Source of the DNA: Cordia subcordata
Taxonomy: Eukaryota > Streptophyta > Magnoliopsida > Boraginales > Cordiaceae
Reading direction: 5' to 3'
Assembly (NCBI GenBank): GCA_028554755.1
Contig: JAPTOF010000003.1
Coordinates: 3,638,501-3,702,500, forward strand
Length of the DNA stretch: 64,000 nucleotides
Of the stretch, positions 11,002-21,570 are shown one piece after another. How positions within the stretch are numbered: position 1 is the first letter of the stretch; every line of letters begins with the position of its first letter. Made by a program: the position numbers and the translations under genes. The notes under the pieces are model-generated. The model worked only from the letters and a program-made list of their open reading frames with translations, made no database searches and had not been told where the DNA came from.

Positions 11002-12830
11002 TTTAACAGAATTAAGAAAGAAAATAATTGTTTAATTAATATTTTCATTGTAACATGCCAAGCTGTCATTTACTTAAAAAGCTGACGCAAAAATTTCTAA
11101 TAACATTCTTTGACTTTACCATATATATATATATATGATTGATTACATAGATAGTGGGTCTAGCAATGCTTAGACCAACTAATTAATGTGGTGTTCGGTA
11201 TAAATAGTTGTCCAAGTCACATCCAGCTTTAAGGGTGAGATAAAGAAAATGTTGAATTGATCACTATCATCAAGTCTTTTTTTCTAATTTTGTTTTTTTT
11301 CCTGGGTTAACACTATTATCAAGTCTTTTTTTTTTTTTTGTGTCAACACTATCATCAAGTCCACTAGGGCCAAAGTTTATAGACTTAAAATCTCCTCCAA
11401 ATTGTTGCTTTCGAATTATTATTTTTCTATGCCAAAATTGCCTAAATAGTTCAATTATTTAAGGAATCTCTCATATTATTCACAGGCAAATTACAAATCC
11501 CAACGGTCATTAGTAATTTAGATTTACTAGGTCAAGTTAAATATATATTTTTAATTTAAAAATAGATTCTCACTAGAAAAAATTGTTTATATGATTGTCA
11601 ACTTTTGTGTAATATTATTGAAAAAGAAAATTTAGACTTATCGTACAACAGGATTGATATTTTGAAGCACATAATATTGTCAGCTCCAAAAAAGATAAAT
11701 TTTGCTACCGGATACAATAAGGAAAATCTATGGAAAGATCAATGAACTAGAAGACGACTTGCAAAGCAAGACAAGCCACCAGTCCCTTCTAATTGAAGAT
11801 TGACACTTCGAACAATGACTAGCTTAATTAGCTATGAATTTGCTTGCAGAATAGCCAAACCAAACTACACGGCAGGATTCATAGCCTAGCTTTCAATTAG
11901 TGGGGTTGGATATGAACAATACAATGTGATATTGGTTTGAATGTTTCAAACCAAAACACTAATATTGGGACCAAGCGAGTGCAAGAAAATTTAAGCCTAA
12001 GTAACTAATTTTATGTTTTATTTTGCTAATTGGGTTAGTTTTCTGTTTTTAATTCGTGTTATATAAAAGGCTAGTTTTGTAATATATTATTCTTTGAATA
12101 GATGTTTTAACCAATTGACAAAAGGCTCATCCCTGTGAATATGGGAGTATCCATTCTCATGTATTTTTGTCAAGAATGAGTATTCCTACATTCGTGAGAA
12201 TGAGATTCCATAGCTTATTTATAGACGGATTACAAATGCCAACATTTATTAGTAATTTACATTTACAGGGTCAAAGTTAGTAATTAATATTTGACTAAAT
12301 TATGATCAATTTCCTAGAGTACCAATAAGATAGAACTTGAATTAGTATATATGAAGAACAAAATGGGAAATTAAATTAAAAATGGGATCCAATTTTTTAT
12401 TTTGTTGGGTACTTGATAATTTATCTAGTCTTCAATTATTACATGATTTGAGGCTATTAATGAGCCAGGTCACTACTTGCAAAGTTTGAACTCAAAAGTC
12501 TATAGTGTTATCCACATTTTGCTTTCGGGAATAGCATTCACAGAGAAGAAAGTCATGAATGGTTGCTCACAAAATATTTAGGATTTATATTTTTAATTTA
12601 AAAATAAATTAGTTCTCACTAAAAAAAGTTGTTGAATTAACCCTTTGACATATCATCTTTCCTTCCAATTGAAAATTGACATCACAAACTATCAAGTCTG
12701 GCCCGTATTTTAATGGTACCTAAAGAATATGAGAAGACTTACTTTATTTGTTATCTTGCCTTTTTTTTTCATTTTGCATTATTAATATTTCTGCTATTAA
12801 TTATATGCTGCCATATTGTGTTTAGTATCT
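11002..12830. other. non-coding; remnants of the kinase-cluster duplication
   Basis: Blocks at about 11970-12110 and 12340-12480 match 52150-52260 and 52500-52650 (for example GGCTAGTTTTGTAAT and CTTCAATTATTACATGATTT). Together with the matches in the kinase 3' flank, they show that this whole interval was once collinear with the DNA right of the gypsy element. No gene is visible. Confidence 0.6.
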
Positions 12831-12844
12831 ACACTATGCGCCGT

Positions 12845-12887
12845 ATGCACAGTACTCAATATGAACACAGTACACCATACTGTGCAT
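12845..12887. repeat. short perfect inverted repeat
   Basis: ATGCACAGTA (12845-12854) and TACTGTGCAT (12878-12887) form a 10-bp stem around a 23-nt loop. A further GCACAGTATG copy follows at about 12894. Function unknown. Confidence 0.6.
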
Positions 12888-12917
12888 GAACGCGCACAGT
12901 ATGTAACAATATATGCG

Positions 12918-13430
12918 TTCAAAATTTTTATATTATAGGTTCATAATTTTTATATTATAAGTTCAAAATTTTTATATTATAGGTTTAAAACTCTTATATT
13001 AAGTTGCAAATATGTTCAAAACTCTTATATTATATGTTCATTGATTATACTCTATGTTCAAAATTTTTATATTATATGTTCAAAACTCTTATATTACATG
13101 TCCATGGAAAAAGATACGTAAGAAGATTTGTTATGTGTTCAAAATTGTTGTTCTAAATGTTCAAAACCAATACACTACTAGCTCAAAATTATTAAGTGTG
13201 CTATCTAATCAATTAATAGTCCTAATTCAAAACTATTGTTCTATATGTTTAAAACCAATATACTATTGCTTCAAAATGAAAAAGTGTACAAAACTAATAT
13301 ATTATTGGTTCAAAATGAATAAGTATGCTATCTGATCAATTAATAGTCCTAGTTCAAAACTATTATTCTATATATTCAAAACCAACACACTATTTTTTAG
13401 TTCAAAATGAACAAGTGTGCAAAACCAATA
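12918..13430. repeat. AT-rich tandem repeats of two periods
   Basis: From 12918 to about 13110 runs a ~22-33-bp unit around GTTCAAAATTTTTATATTAT. It changes to a longer unit of about 130-140 bp (CAATTAATAGTCCTA, then TTCAAAACTATT) repeated two to three times to about 13420. The 93-codon reading frame inside is a repeat artefact. Confidence 0.75.
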
Positions 13431-13959
13431 CAAAGATCAATAGTCAAAAATCATTTTGAGACCTTGGGCAGGCTTTCTTCTTGGGTGAAATGCAATGGGG
13501 GAAGGCCACTATTTATTGGACTTCAGGAGCTAAAAGCATAATTGCAACATTGATGAAAGGGAGATAAAGATCAATAGTCCAAAGCCATTTTTTGGGACCT
13601 TTGTTGTTTCACATACAAACCATTTTAGCCCAAAAAGTTAAAGGCCAGACATAAGGACGATACTTAAATCAAGCTTCTAACATTGAGTTTTACCCATGCA
13701 CTTTTTGCCTCCTCTAAAGAAGTGCAAGTATATACAAGTTCAAGTTCAAGGCTTCAATTATATTTTTCCATGTAGGCAAAATCTCTTCCTCCTTATGTTG
13801 ATATCCACTTTATTTTCAATCTTGAGCTCTAATTTCTTATTCATCATTTATATGTTTTTGACATGTGAACGTACTACATTCATCTACTTGATTAAGGGAT
13901 TTCATCTGAACCAAGATATTGTCATTAAACGAACCTACTAAAAACTTGGGTAAAAAACG

Positions 13960-14551
13960 CTTTGACCAAGTCAAAACTTGTAATTCCAACCAAGACTATG
14001 TTATTGTTAAACAAAATGGGACCAAATCCTCTTACCTAGATCTTGTGCTTCCAAAAGAACAATCAGACGATACATAACCAAGGCAAGGGATGTAATTAAC
14101 ACGTCCCCTCGCATATAGGTACGATGATATTTTTTGGACCTTACATGTAGAAAATTTCAAAGTTTATTTTTCTTTGCTTGATAGCATCGTGTCCAACATA
14201 TCTGTCCCAGACAAGACAACGGATGTAAGGACACACTATCTTTATCTTCTTTGATAATTCATAGTTTATTTCCTACTTGGTGTCAAAACTAGTTCTGTTA
14301 CTAAATGCAAATGGGACCATATCCAACCAAGATAAGAGATGTCAAGACAGTTTTAATGTTTGTTTTTCTCCACTCAATAGAAATGTGTCTAACATATCAA
14401 ATCATCCTTGACATGAGTTTTTCTTCAATGCTTCCTAGTTTACTTACTACTAGTTGTAAAGGGTCGTGCCTTGCCCAATATTGTATTATATTTATATAAG
14501 TTATAATTTAATATGTAGAATGATACAATAAAAATATAAATAGAAAGTAAT
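13960..14551. repeat. ~300-bp repeat family, first copies
   Basis: Units recognisable by AACCAAGACTA...AAATGGGACCA recur at about 13990 and 14285, then beyond the copia element at about 21433, and again at about 25195 and 25585. The array has been split by copia (14557-20471), MULE A and a MITE. No coding content. Confidence 0.6.
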
Positions 14552-14556
14552 AATAC

Positions 14557-14872
14557 TGTTGTTTGTGGCCCATATTTTTGGGCAACAAAAATAGCAAATT
14601 ACCTTATTAGCTGATTACCTTATTAGCACATAATTAATAAGTTGCCTTTTCTGCTCAATAGGTTTTAGGAAACCTGTGCACTATAAATATGTGGCAATAC
14701 TCATTGTATTATATGTGGGGGAGAAACTAGAGTGTGAGCCTTGTAATAGTCGTGATCAATAGTGAAATTGTTCTCTGCTAACCATGGATGTAGGCTTCAA
14801 GGCCGAACCACGTAATTCTCTTGTGTCCCTTTTTTTCTCGTGTTCTTCGTGTTTGCATGTTTTTCCCCAACA
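14557..14872 (+). repeat. 5' LTR of copia element
   Basis: Begins TGTTGTTTGTGG and ends CCCCAACA, with a TATA-like CTATAAATATG near 14680. Confidence 0.92.
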
Positions 14873-14875
14873 AAG

Positions 14876-14888
14876 TGGTATCCAGAGC
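14876..14888 (+). promoter_or_regulatory. primer-binding site, tRNA-Met(i) type
   Basis: TGGTATCCAGAGC starts three bases after the LTR. It carries one extra C relative to the usual TGGTATCAGAGC. Confidence 0.85.
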
Positions 14889-15845
14889 ATAGGTTTTAAT
14901 CCTTTGCCAAGGGGAGAAAAAAAAAGAGAAATTTTGAAATCTTGTTTGCAAAACCGAACAAAGCCCTATAAAGCAAAAATAAGCCTCAAGCCAAATAATG
15001 CCTTAGAACCATCATTGTTGCCAAAATTGAAGCTCACAATTTCGTTGATGAAATTCGAAAAAATGGGAACCAAAATTTTCCTCTCGTTGAAAGGAGATGA
15101 GTGGTAGTGTTTGTATCGCATTTGGTGGAGAAAATCCACACGGTGGAGGTTTAAAGCTCAACGTTCTTAGAGTTGATGGAGGAGCGAGCAACTAGAGCTG
15201 AAGCGGTGCGTGGAGGTTGCTAGTGAGGTGGCTGTCGCCTAGAGGTTAGTTTGGTGTTGACGGTGCGACGTTTGGGTATTTAGAATCGCATCAAAGAAGA
15301 CCTTAAAGGTCGCGAGTTTCATGCTTGATGGAGAAGGAGTTTTCCAGTGTTAAATCGGAGATTGCTTGTTGTCGGCAAGGTCTACGTCGGATGAGGATCG
15401 TTTTGGTGTAAGCGACGCGAAGTTTGCTGGCTCGGAGTGGGAGAAAAATCTAGGTCAGGTCGCGGGTTTTGTTGGGTTCTTATGGCTATGGAGCCAGGTA
15501 GAGAAGACAAAGCCCGCGAGTGTTTGGTTTTGCCTTGCGGGTCGGGTAGGCTACATTGGATCGGGTTTGATTTATGGAGTTTAGGGTTTGGGTTTGGGTT
15601 TGGGGTTGGGTATTTGAATCGGGCCAGGGGTAGTGTCCTTGTTTGAATTGGTTAAGTCTTGGGTCTTGGGTTAGGGCTTAAGTATTTTTTTTGAAAAATT
15701 ATTTTTGTTTGGGCTTAGTTGAATTAAAAGGTAAAAGGAAAATATTTTTTGGCTAGGTTTCTATTTTAAGACCAAAGAAAAAAAATACTTATTTCCTTTG
15801 GGACCATGCTATTGAGTCTAGGAAACAAAAAAAAAAATGTGATTA

Positions 15846-16085
15846 GTTGACCTATTTGACTGTGATGACCAATTGATCGGGGTAGACCGAGGGTTGACTT
15901 TGAATATTGACCATTGATCGAGTGTTGATCGAGTTTGACCAGAGCCTAACTCCACATTTTTCGACGTACTGAGTCCCTTTTTGGGCTCTTTTTTTCCAGA
16001 TTCTGCTTCTAAGTGCATGTTTAAGGATGTTGTTGACTTTGACCAATAGGTTTGATTTTGACGAGTGTTGACCAAAGTTGACCGA
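15846..16085 (+). promoter_or_regulatory. cluster of TTGAC (W-box-like) motifs in the copia leader
   Basis: I count ten TTGAC cores on the + strand in about 240 bp, nearly all TTGACC or TTGACT. TTGAC[C/T] is the known core bound by WRKY factors. The cluster is in the transcribed leader between primer site and gag, so its role in transcription is only a possibility; it may be mere short-repeat growth. Confidence 0.5.
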
Positions 16086-16179
16086 GGGTGTTCCTAAGAT
16101 TTTTTTAACGTGCTGAATTCGTTTTTGCGGTCCGTTGAGCCAAATTCTATTTTGAAGTGTGAAGTTTGAGCAAACGAAA

Positions 16180-17007
16180 ATGTCTTCTTCAGGTGCAAAG
16201 TTTGAAATCGAAAAGTTTGACGAGAGAGTAAGTTTCAGTGTATGGAGGATCAGATTCAAGGCATTTATAATGATGCAAGGACTTTGGCAAGTCATTGAAT
16301 GAGTGATCTTAGAGAAGATGGAACCAACAGCGAGACTAGAACTTGAACTGAAAATCTTAAGTGCAATACACATGTCCGTGATGAATGAAATATTGTTAGA
16401 GATTGCTGAGAAGACGACAACAGTTGAGGCTTGGAATACTTTGGTAGAATTGTCTACATCAAAATCCCTCACAAATTGCCTCTACTTGAAGAAGCGATTG
16501 TATTATCTTAGAATGAATGAAGGTACGCCACCAAAATAACACTTTGATGAGTTTACCTCTTGTGTTATTGCTTTGAAGGACGTGGAAGTTAAAATTGATG
16601 ACAATGACCAAGCTATTATACTATTATGCTCCTTACTGGCTTCGTATATGAACTTTGTGGACATTATGTTGTACAGGAGGGACAAAATTAGCTTTGAGGA
16701 TGTGATTGCTTCATTGAAATCGAAGGATCTTAAAACATATATCTTGGGACATAGGAAGGAAGTTCGTGGGGAGGGTTTAGTGAGTAGAGGGAGATCGAAA
16801 AGTAGAGGGGGATCTTCAGGTAAAAAGAAAAGCAAATCAAAGTCGAAATCAAGAGCAAGAAAGCTATGCTATTTCAAGTGTGGTGAGAAAAGTCATATTA
16901 AGAAAGAATGTCCAAAATTGAAAAAGGGAAAGAAAAATGTGAAGAATTTAGCTAATGTGGTAGAGAGTGCTAATAGTGATAGAGCGAGCTCACCGAGGAT
17001 CTTTTGA
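16180..17007 (+). pseudogene. gag: copia gag, two in-frame stops
   Basis: Capsid/nucleocapsid protein of the copia element. The frame starts at ATG 16180 and runs to 17007 (about 275 codons), interrupted by TGA at 16300 and TAA at 16537 without a frame change. The N-terminal part has the copia gag layout (a FDERVSFSVWRIRFKA-like start). The C-terminus is a basic serine/lysine-rich tract followed by a zinc knuckle at about 16867-16911. The knuckle reads C-Y-F-K-C-G-E-K-S-H-I-K-K-E-C, three residues between the first two cysteines instead of two. Confidence 0.88.
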
Positions 17008-17019
17008 CTGTGAGTGCAT

Positions 17020-20000
17020 CATAATGGCATAATCAATGGATTCTTGATACAGGTACAACATTCCATATGTGTCCTAGGCGTGACTAGTTCTCTTCTAATT
17101 CCAAAAAATAAGGGGAAGTTTTTCTAGGCAATGACCTTTCATTGAATGTGAAGGGAACATGCATCGTAAATATCAAGATGTTTGATGGTATTGCAAGATC
17201 TCTTGAGTGTTGGCATGTACCGGGGTTGAAGAAAAACTTAATTTCTCTTGGGCATTTGGATTCTCATAGGTATAAATTTCGAAGTGAGTATGAAGTCTTA
17301 AAGGTGACCAAAGGTGTTATTGTGCTTTTAAAAGGGAACTTGACTGACGGCCCATATGTTCTTCAAGGTCGTACGGTTGCAGGTGCTGTAGCTGTTGCAT
17401 CTGAGGAAAGTGATAATGACACCACGCAGTTATGGGACAAAAGGTTGGGCCATATGAGCGAGAGGAGACTGACCGAGCTGAGCAAGAGGGATTTGCTTTG
17501 TGGACAAAGAATGGGAAACTTGAATTCTGCGGGCATTGTGTCTTTGCAAAGCAAACCAGGGTGAAGTTTAGCAAGGGGCAAGAGAATACCAAAGGTACAC
17601 TTGATTATATTCATTCTGATCTTTAGGGTCCTAATAAAGTTCCTTTCAAGAAGGGTGCTAGGTATTATATCACTTCATTGATGTATACTCTCGGATGGTG
17701 TGGGTGTATTTCTTGAAAACTAAAGATAAGGTGTTTTTGACATTTGTCGAATGGAAGACATTGATAGAAAGCAGATTGGTAAACAAATCAAGTGTCTTAG
17801 GAGTGACAATGGGTTGGAATACCGTAATAAAGAGTTTGATGAGTTCTGGAGGAAACATGGCATTGTGAGACACCGCACATATGTAGAGGCACCACAACAG
17901 AATGGAGTTGTAGAGCAATGAATAGAACTCTGGTGGAGAGAGCTCATTGTATGCTCTCCCATATTTGGCTTGAGTTAAGACTTTTAGGCTGAAGCTGTTA
18001 ATACGGCGTTCTACTTGGTGAATAGGTCTCTATCTAAAGCTATTAGATTGGAAACTCCCTTTGAACTATGGTCTAGTAAGCCTACTAATTACTCTTAATT
18101 GAGAATGTTTGGTTGCCTTGCATACACTTACGTGAAGGATGGCAAGTTATAGCCAAGGGCAAAGAAATGCATATTCTTAGGCTATGCATCCGAGAGGAAA
18201 GGTTACAGGTTGTGGTGCACAGCTTCAAAGTCTCCAGGTTTCCTCATCAGTAGAATATCAAGTTCAATGAGTCTGCTTTATTATACCAAGGAAAGGAGAA
18301 AGTATTAGTTGGTTTAGACCACGGTCTCAAAGAGTAGGTGGAGGTATTTGCTGATATTTCAAATATTCCATCTAGCAGTAGTAGTAGTCTGATTCAGCTA
18401 ACTTAACCGACTTATGCGCATGATCAAAATGTGCCTGAACAACAAAAATAAGCATTGCTACTGGGCAGGAAAGGAGATAGATTAGAGAGCCTCAAAGGTA
18501 CGAATATGCTAATCTTGTTGCTTATGCTTTGACTGTTGTTAAAAAAATTAAAGGACATGATCCAAATTTGTACAAGGAGGCCAAATCTAGGAAAGATTCT
18601 ACTCAGTAGGTAGGTGCCATAAGTGAAGAGATTGAGTCTCTTCAGAAAAATCAGACATGGGAGCTTGTTGAATTGCCCAAATGACAGTGAGTTGTCGGTT
18701 GCAAATGGGTTTACAAGTAAAAGGAAGGTACTCCAGAGGTTAAAGGTCCTCGATACAAGGCACAGTTGGTGGCTAAAGGCTATACACAGAGGGAGGGTGT
18801 TGCTCTTCATGATTTAGAGCTTGAACAGCTAGATGTGAAAATAGCATTTTTGCATAGTGATCTTGAGGAGCAGATTTACATGAGTCAACCAGAGGGGCAT
18901 GTAGTTCCTAGTAAGGAGAACAATGTTTGCAAATTGAAAAAGTCCTTATATAGGTTGAAGCAGTAGCCTCGGTAGTGGTACAAGAGATTTGACATATTCA
19001 TGATAGACGCTGGATGCACAAGGAGTGCTTATAATAGTTGTATCTATCTCAAGAAGCTTCCAGATAGTTTATTTGTGTACTTATTATTGTATGTCGATGA
19101 TATGTTTATTGCTGCTAAAAACATGTCTGCCATCGACGAATTAAAGAAGTAGCTGGGTGATAAGTTTGAGAAGAAAAATCTTGGTGCAACGAAGAAGATC
19201 CTTGACATGGAGATTCATAGGGATAGAAATGTTGGGAAACTGTTCTTGTCTCAGCAGAGTTAGGTTGAGAAGGTGCTGGAGCATTTCAGGATGCATAAAG
19301 CAAAACCTATGAGTGTGCCTCTTGCTACTCATTTCAAGTTGTCTGCAGATTTGTCATCTAAAACTCAGGAGGAGGTAGAGTTTATGTTTAGTGTTCCATA
19401 CTTAAATGCTGTTGGTAGCTTGACGTATGCTATGCTGTGCACTCATCCTGACATTTCACATGCAGTTAATGTTGTGAGCAGGTATATGACATCGCTTGGG
19501 AAAGCACACTGGGAAGCAGTGAAATGGATAATGAGATATTTGCATGGCACTACGAATGTAGGTTTACTATTTAGCAATATGACTGGAGATTGCACGAAGT
19601 TGGTAGGTTATTGTGACTCAGACTTTGGGGTGATTTTGATAAGGGAAGATCTTTGATGGGTTACAAGTTTACTCTCTCGGGGTATGCTATTAGTTGGAAA
19701 GCGACACTACAGTCTACTGTTGCAATGTCAACTATTGAGACGGAGTACATGGCGATTGCAGAAGCTGTGAAAGAGGTCATATGGTTACAAGGCCTGGTTC
19801 GTGATCTTGGACTGCAGTAGGATATAAGTATAGTCTTTTGTGATAGCTAGAGTACAACTTATCTGACGAAGAATCAGATGTATCATGAGAAGACTAAACA
19901 CATTGATATTAAATATCACTTTATCAGAGATGTTATATCACACGGTATCATATTGGTGCAGAAGATATCTACCTATAAGAATCCAGTAAATATGATGACC

Positions 20001-20069
20001 AAGGTAGTTCCAGTCAGCAAGTTCAATCATTGCTTGGACTTAGTTGCTATTTACGGTGTGGAGCGTTGA
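17020..20069 (+). pseudogene. pol: copia pol polyprotein, many stops and frameshifts
   Basis: Remains of protease (WILDTGTTFHMCP near 17037, catalytic DTG kept), gag-pre-integrase (LWDKRLGHMSERRL near 17433), integrase core (17600-18130, several frames), reverse transcriptase ([20 protein letters not shown] near 18829; YVDDM near 19091) and RNase H (CDSDFG near 19615; ETEYMAIAEA near 19739; conserved tail to 20069). Many breaks are TAG codons, several where the family has Gln or Trp. The start of the RT is degraded. No functional protein can be expected. Confidence 0.9.
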
Positions 20070-20141
20070 GCCCTTAAAGGTATTCGGCAGCAGGGATGAT
20101 TGGTGTGTTAATTGGAGCGAATACGTACCAAAGTGGAGATT

Positions 20142-20471
20142 TGTTATTTGTGGTGCGTATTCTTGGGCAACAAGAATAGAAAATTACCTTATCAGTTGAT
20201 TATCTTATTAGCTTGCTACCTTTTCTAAGTTTCCTAATAAGTTGCCTTTTCTACTCAATAGGTTTTAGGAAACCTGTGCACTATAAATCTGTGGCAATAC
20301 TCGTTGTATTATCTGTGGGAAAGAAACTACAGTGTGAGCCTTGTAATATTCGTGATCAATAATGAAATTATTTTCTGTTGTTTGTGGACGTAGGCTTTAA
20401 GGCCAAACTACATAATTCTCTTGTGTCTATTTTTTTCTGGTGTTCTCGTGTTTGCATGTTTTTCCCCAACA
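20142..20471 (+). repeat. 3' LTR of copia element
   Basis: Begins TGTTATTTGTGG and ends CCCCAACA. It aligns with 14557-14872, with several substitutions and a short extra block near 20215. Confidence 0.92.
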
Positions 20472-20476
20472 AATAC

Positions 20477-21420
20477 ATTTTGACTTGTATATTCATTTAT
20501 AGCTCCATGTAGAATAATTGTTACATGCTAGCAAAAAGAAGAGGTCAATCATCTTATCAACTTTTGATGTTTCGTGTGCAATAGTTTCTAACTATTTACA
20601 AACTTATGACTATTTTCTTATACTAACATTTAGTAGTGTATCTAAGAAGAGTGGAATCAATTAGCATTTCATAATGCTAATTTGAAATTTCATATGTCTT
20701 TTGTGGTTGCAATAAGTCTTTGAATGCTTCAATTGCTCGACCAAATAGTATACATTGCTTCCAATTTCCCTTCATAAAAATTTGTCACCTTTTCAGCATA
20801 TATAAAACAATTCCAATGATCTTTGTTGTCAATTGATCTATTATAAATTGATCAAAGAGCTAATGGATCTATGGCACTATACACTTCCTTTTTTCCTAAT
20901 TGTTAGTCAATTGTTAAGTTTGACTTCTCTTAGCAAAACATATTTCATGGCGGAGTATTGGCTTATTTACTTTTTTTTTTAAATGAACTTCCTAATTAAT
21001 CATGATTTCTTTAGATATTCCTTCCCTAAGGTGTTCTATAAAATTGAATATTAACAAAATTTTGAAATTAATCAATTAAAAAACCAGAAAAATAAAAGCA
21101 AAGGTCACATTCAAATTGAAAAAGAGAATATAATTTTGTGACATACTACTTCATATTTTGCAATTAACAAGCAATACTAATTGTTTGTGGGTGACGTGCG
21201 TTGGGTGATGATGAACGTAGAGAGGAAGTGGAATAAAAGAGAAATGGGGTGAAGATAATGGGAAAAAGAGGAAGAGGAATGAAAATGAATGGAAGACAAA
21301 AAGCCACGTCTGGGAAGTAAACAAAAAGAGGGGGGGGGGTATGAAAATGACCATTCTACTCAAGACAAAAGGAGAACCACCAATAGTATTAGAGAAAGTA
21401 ATTCTTTTTAATTTAGTAGA
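20477..21420. other. non-coding spacer
   Basis: AT-rich DNA with a purine-rich low-complexity stretch at about 21220-21345, including a run of G. No gene or complete element recognised. Confidence 0.55.
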
Positions 21421-21570
21421 GATAAATATATAATTGGAACCAAGACTAGTTCTATTATTAGAGAAAATGGGACCATGTCCCTAGAACAAGACTAAGGATA
21501 CTTCATTATTATAGAAAATCGGACGGAATCTAAGAGAAGAGATGTAAGAACGATTTTAGTGTTAATTCTT

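Larger units (their letters stand above)
14557..20471 (+). mobile_element. full-length, decayed Ty1/copia retrotransposon
   Basis: LTRs 14557-14872 and 20142-20471, perfect 5-bp target duplication AATAC (14552-14556 and 20472-20476), primer site at 14876, purine tract AAAGTGGAGAT before the 3' LTR. Order inside is gag, protease, integrase, reverse transcriptase, RNase H, the copia order. Sequence motifs resemble the Tnt1-94/Tork-like branch. All ORFs carry stops and frameshifts, so it cannot move on its own. Confidence 0.95.

Noticed and set aside
16503..16835. 110-codon - strand ORF
   Set aside because: Antisense shadow of the copia gag; no recognisable protein features.
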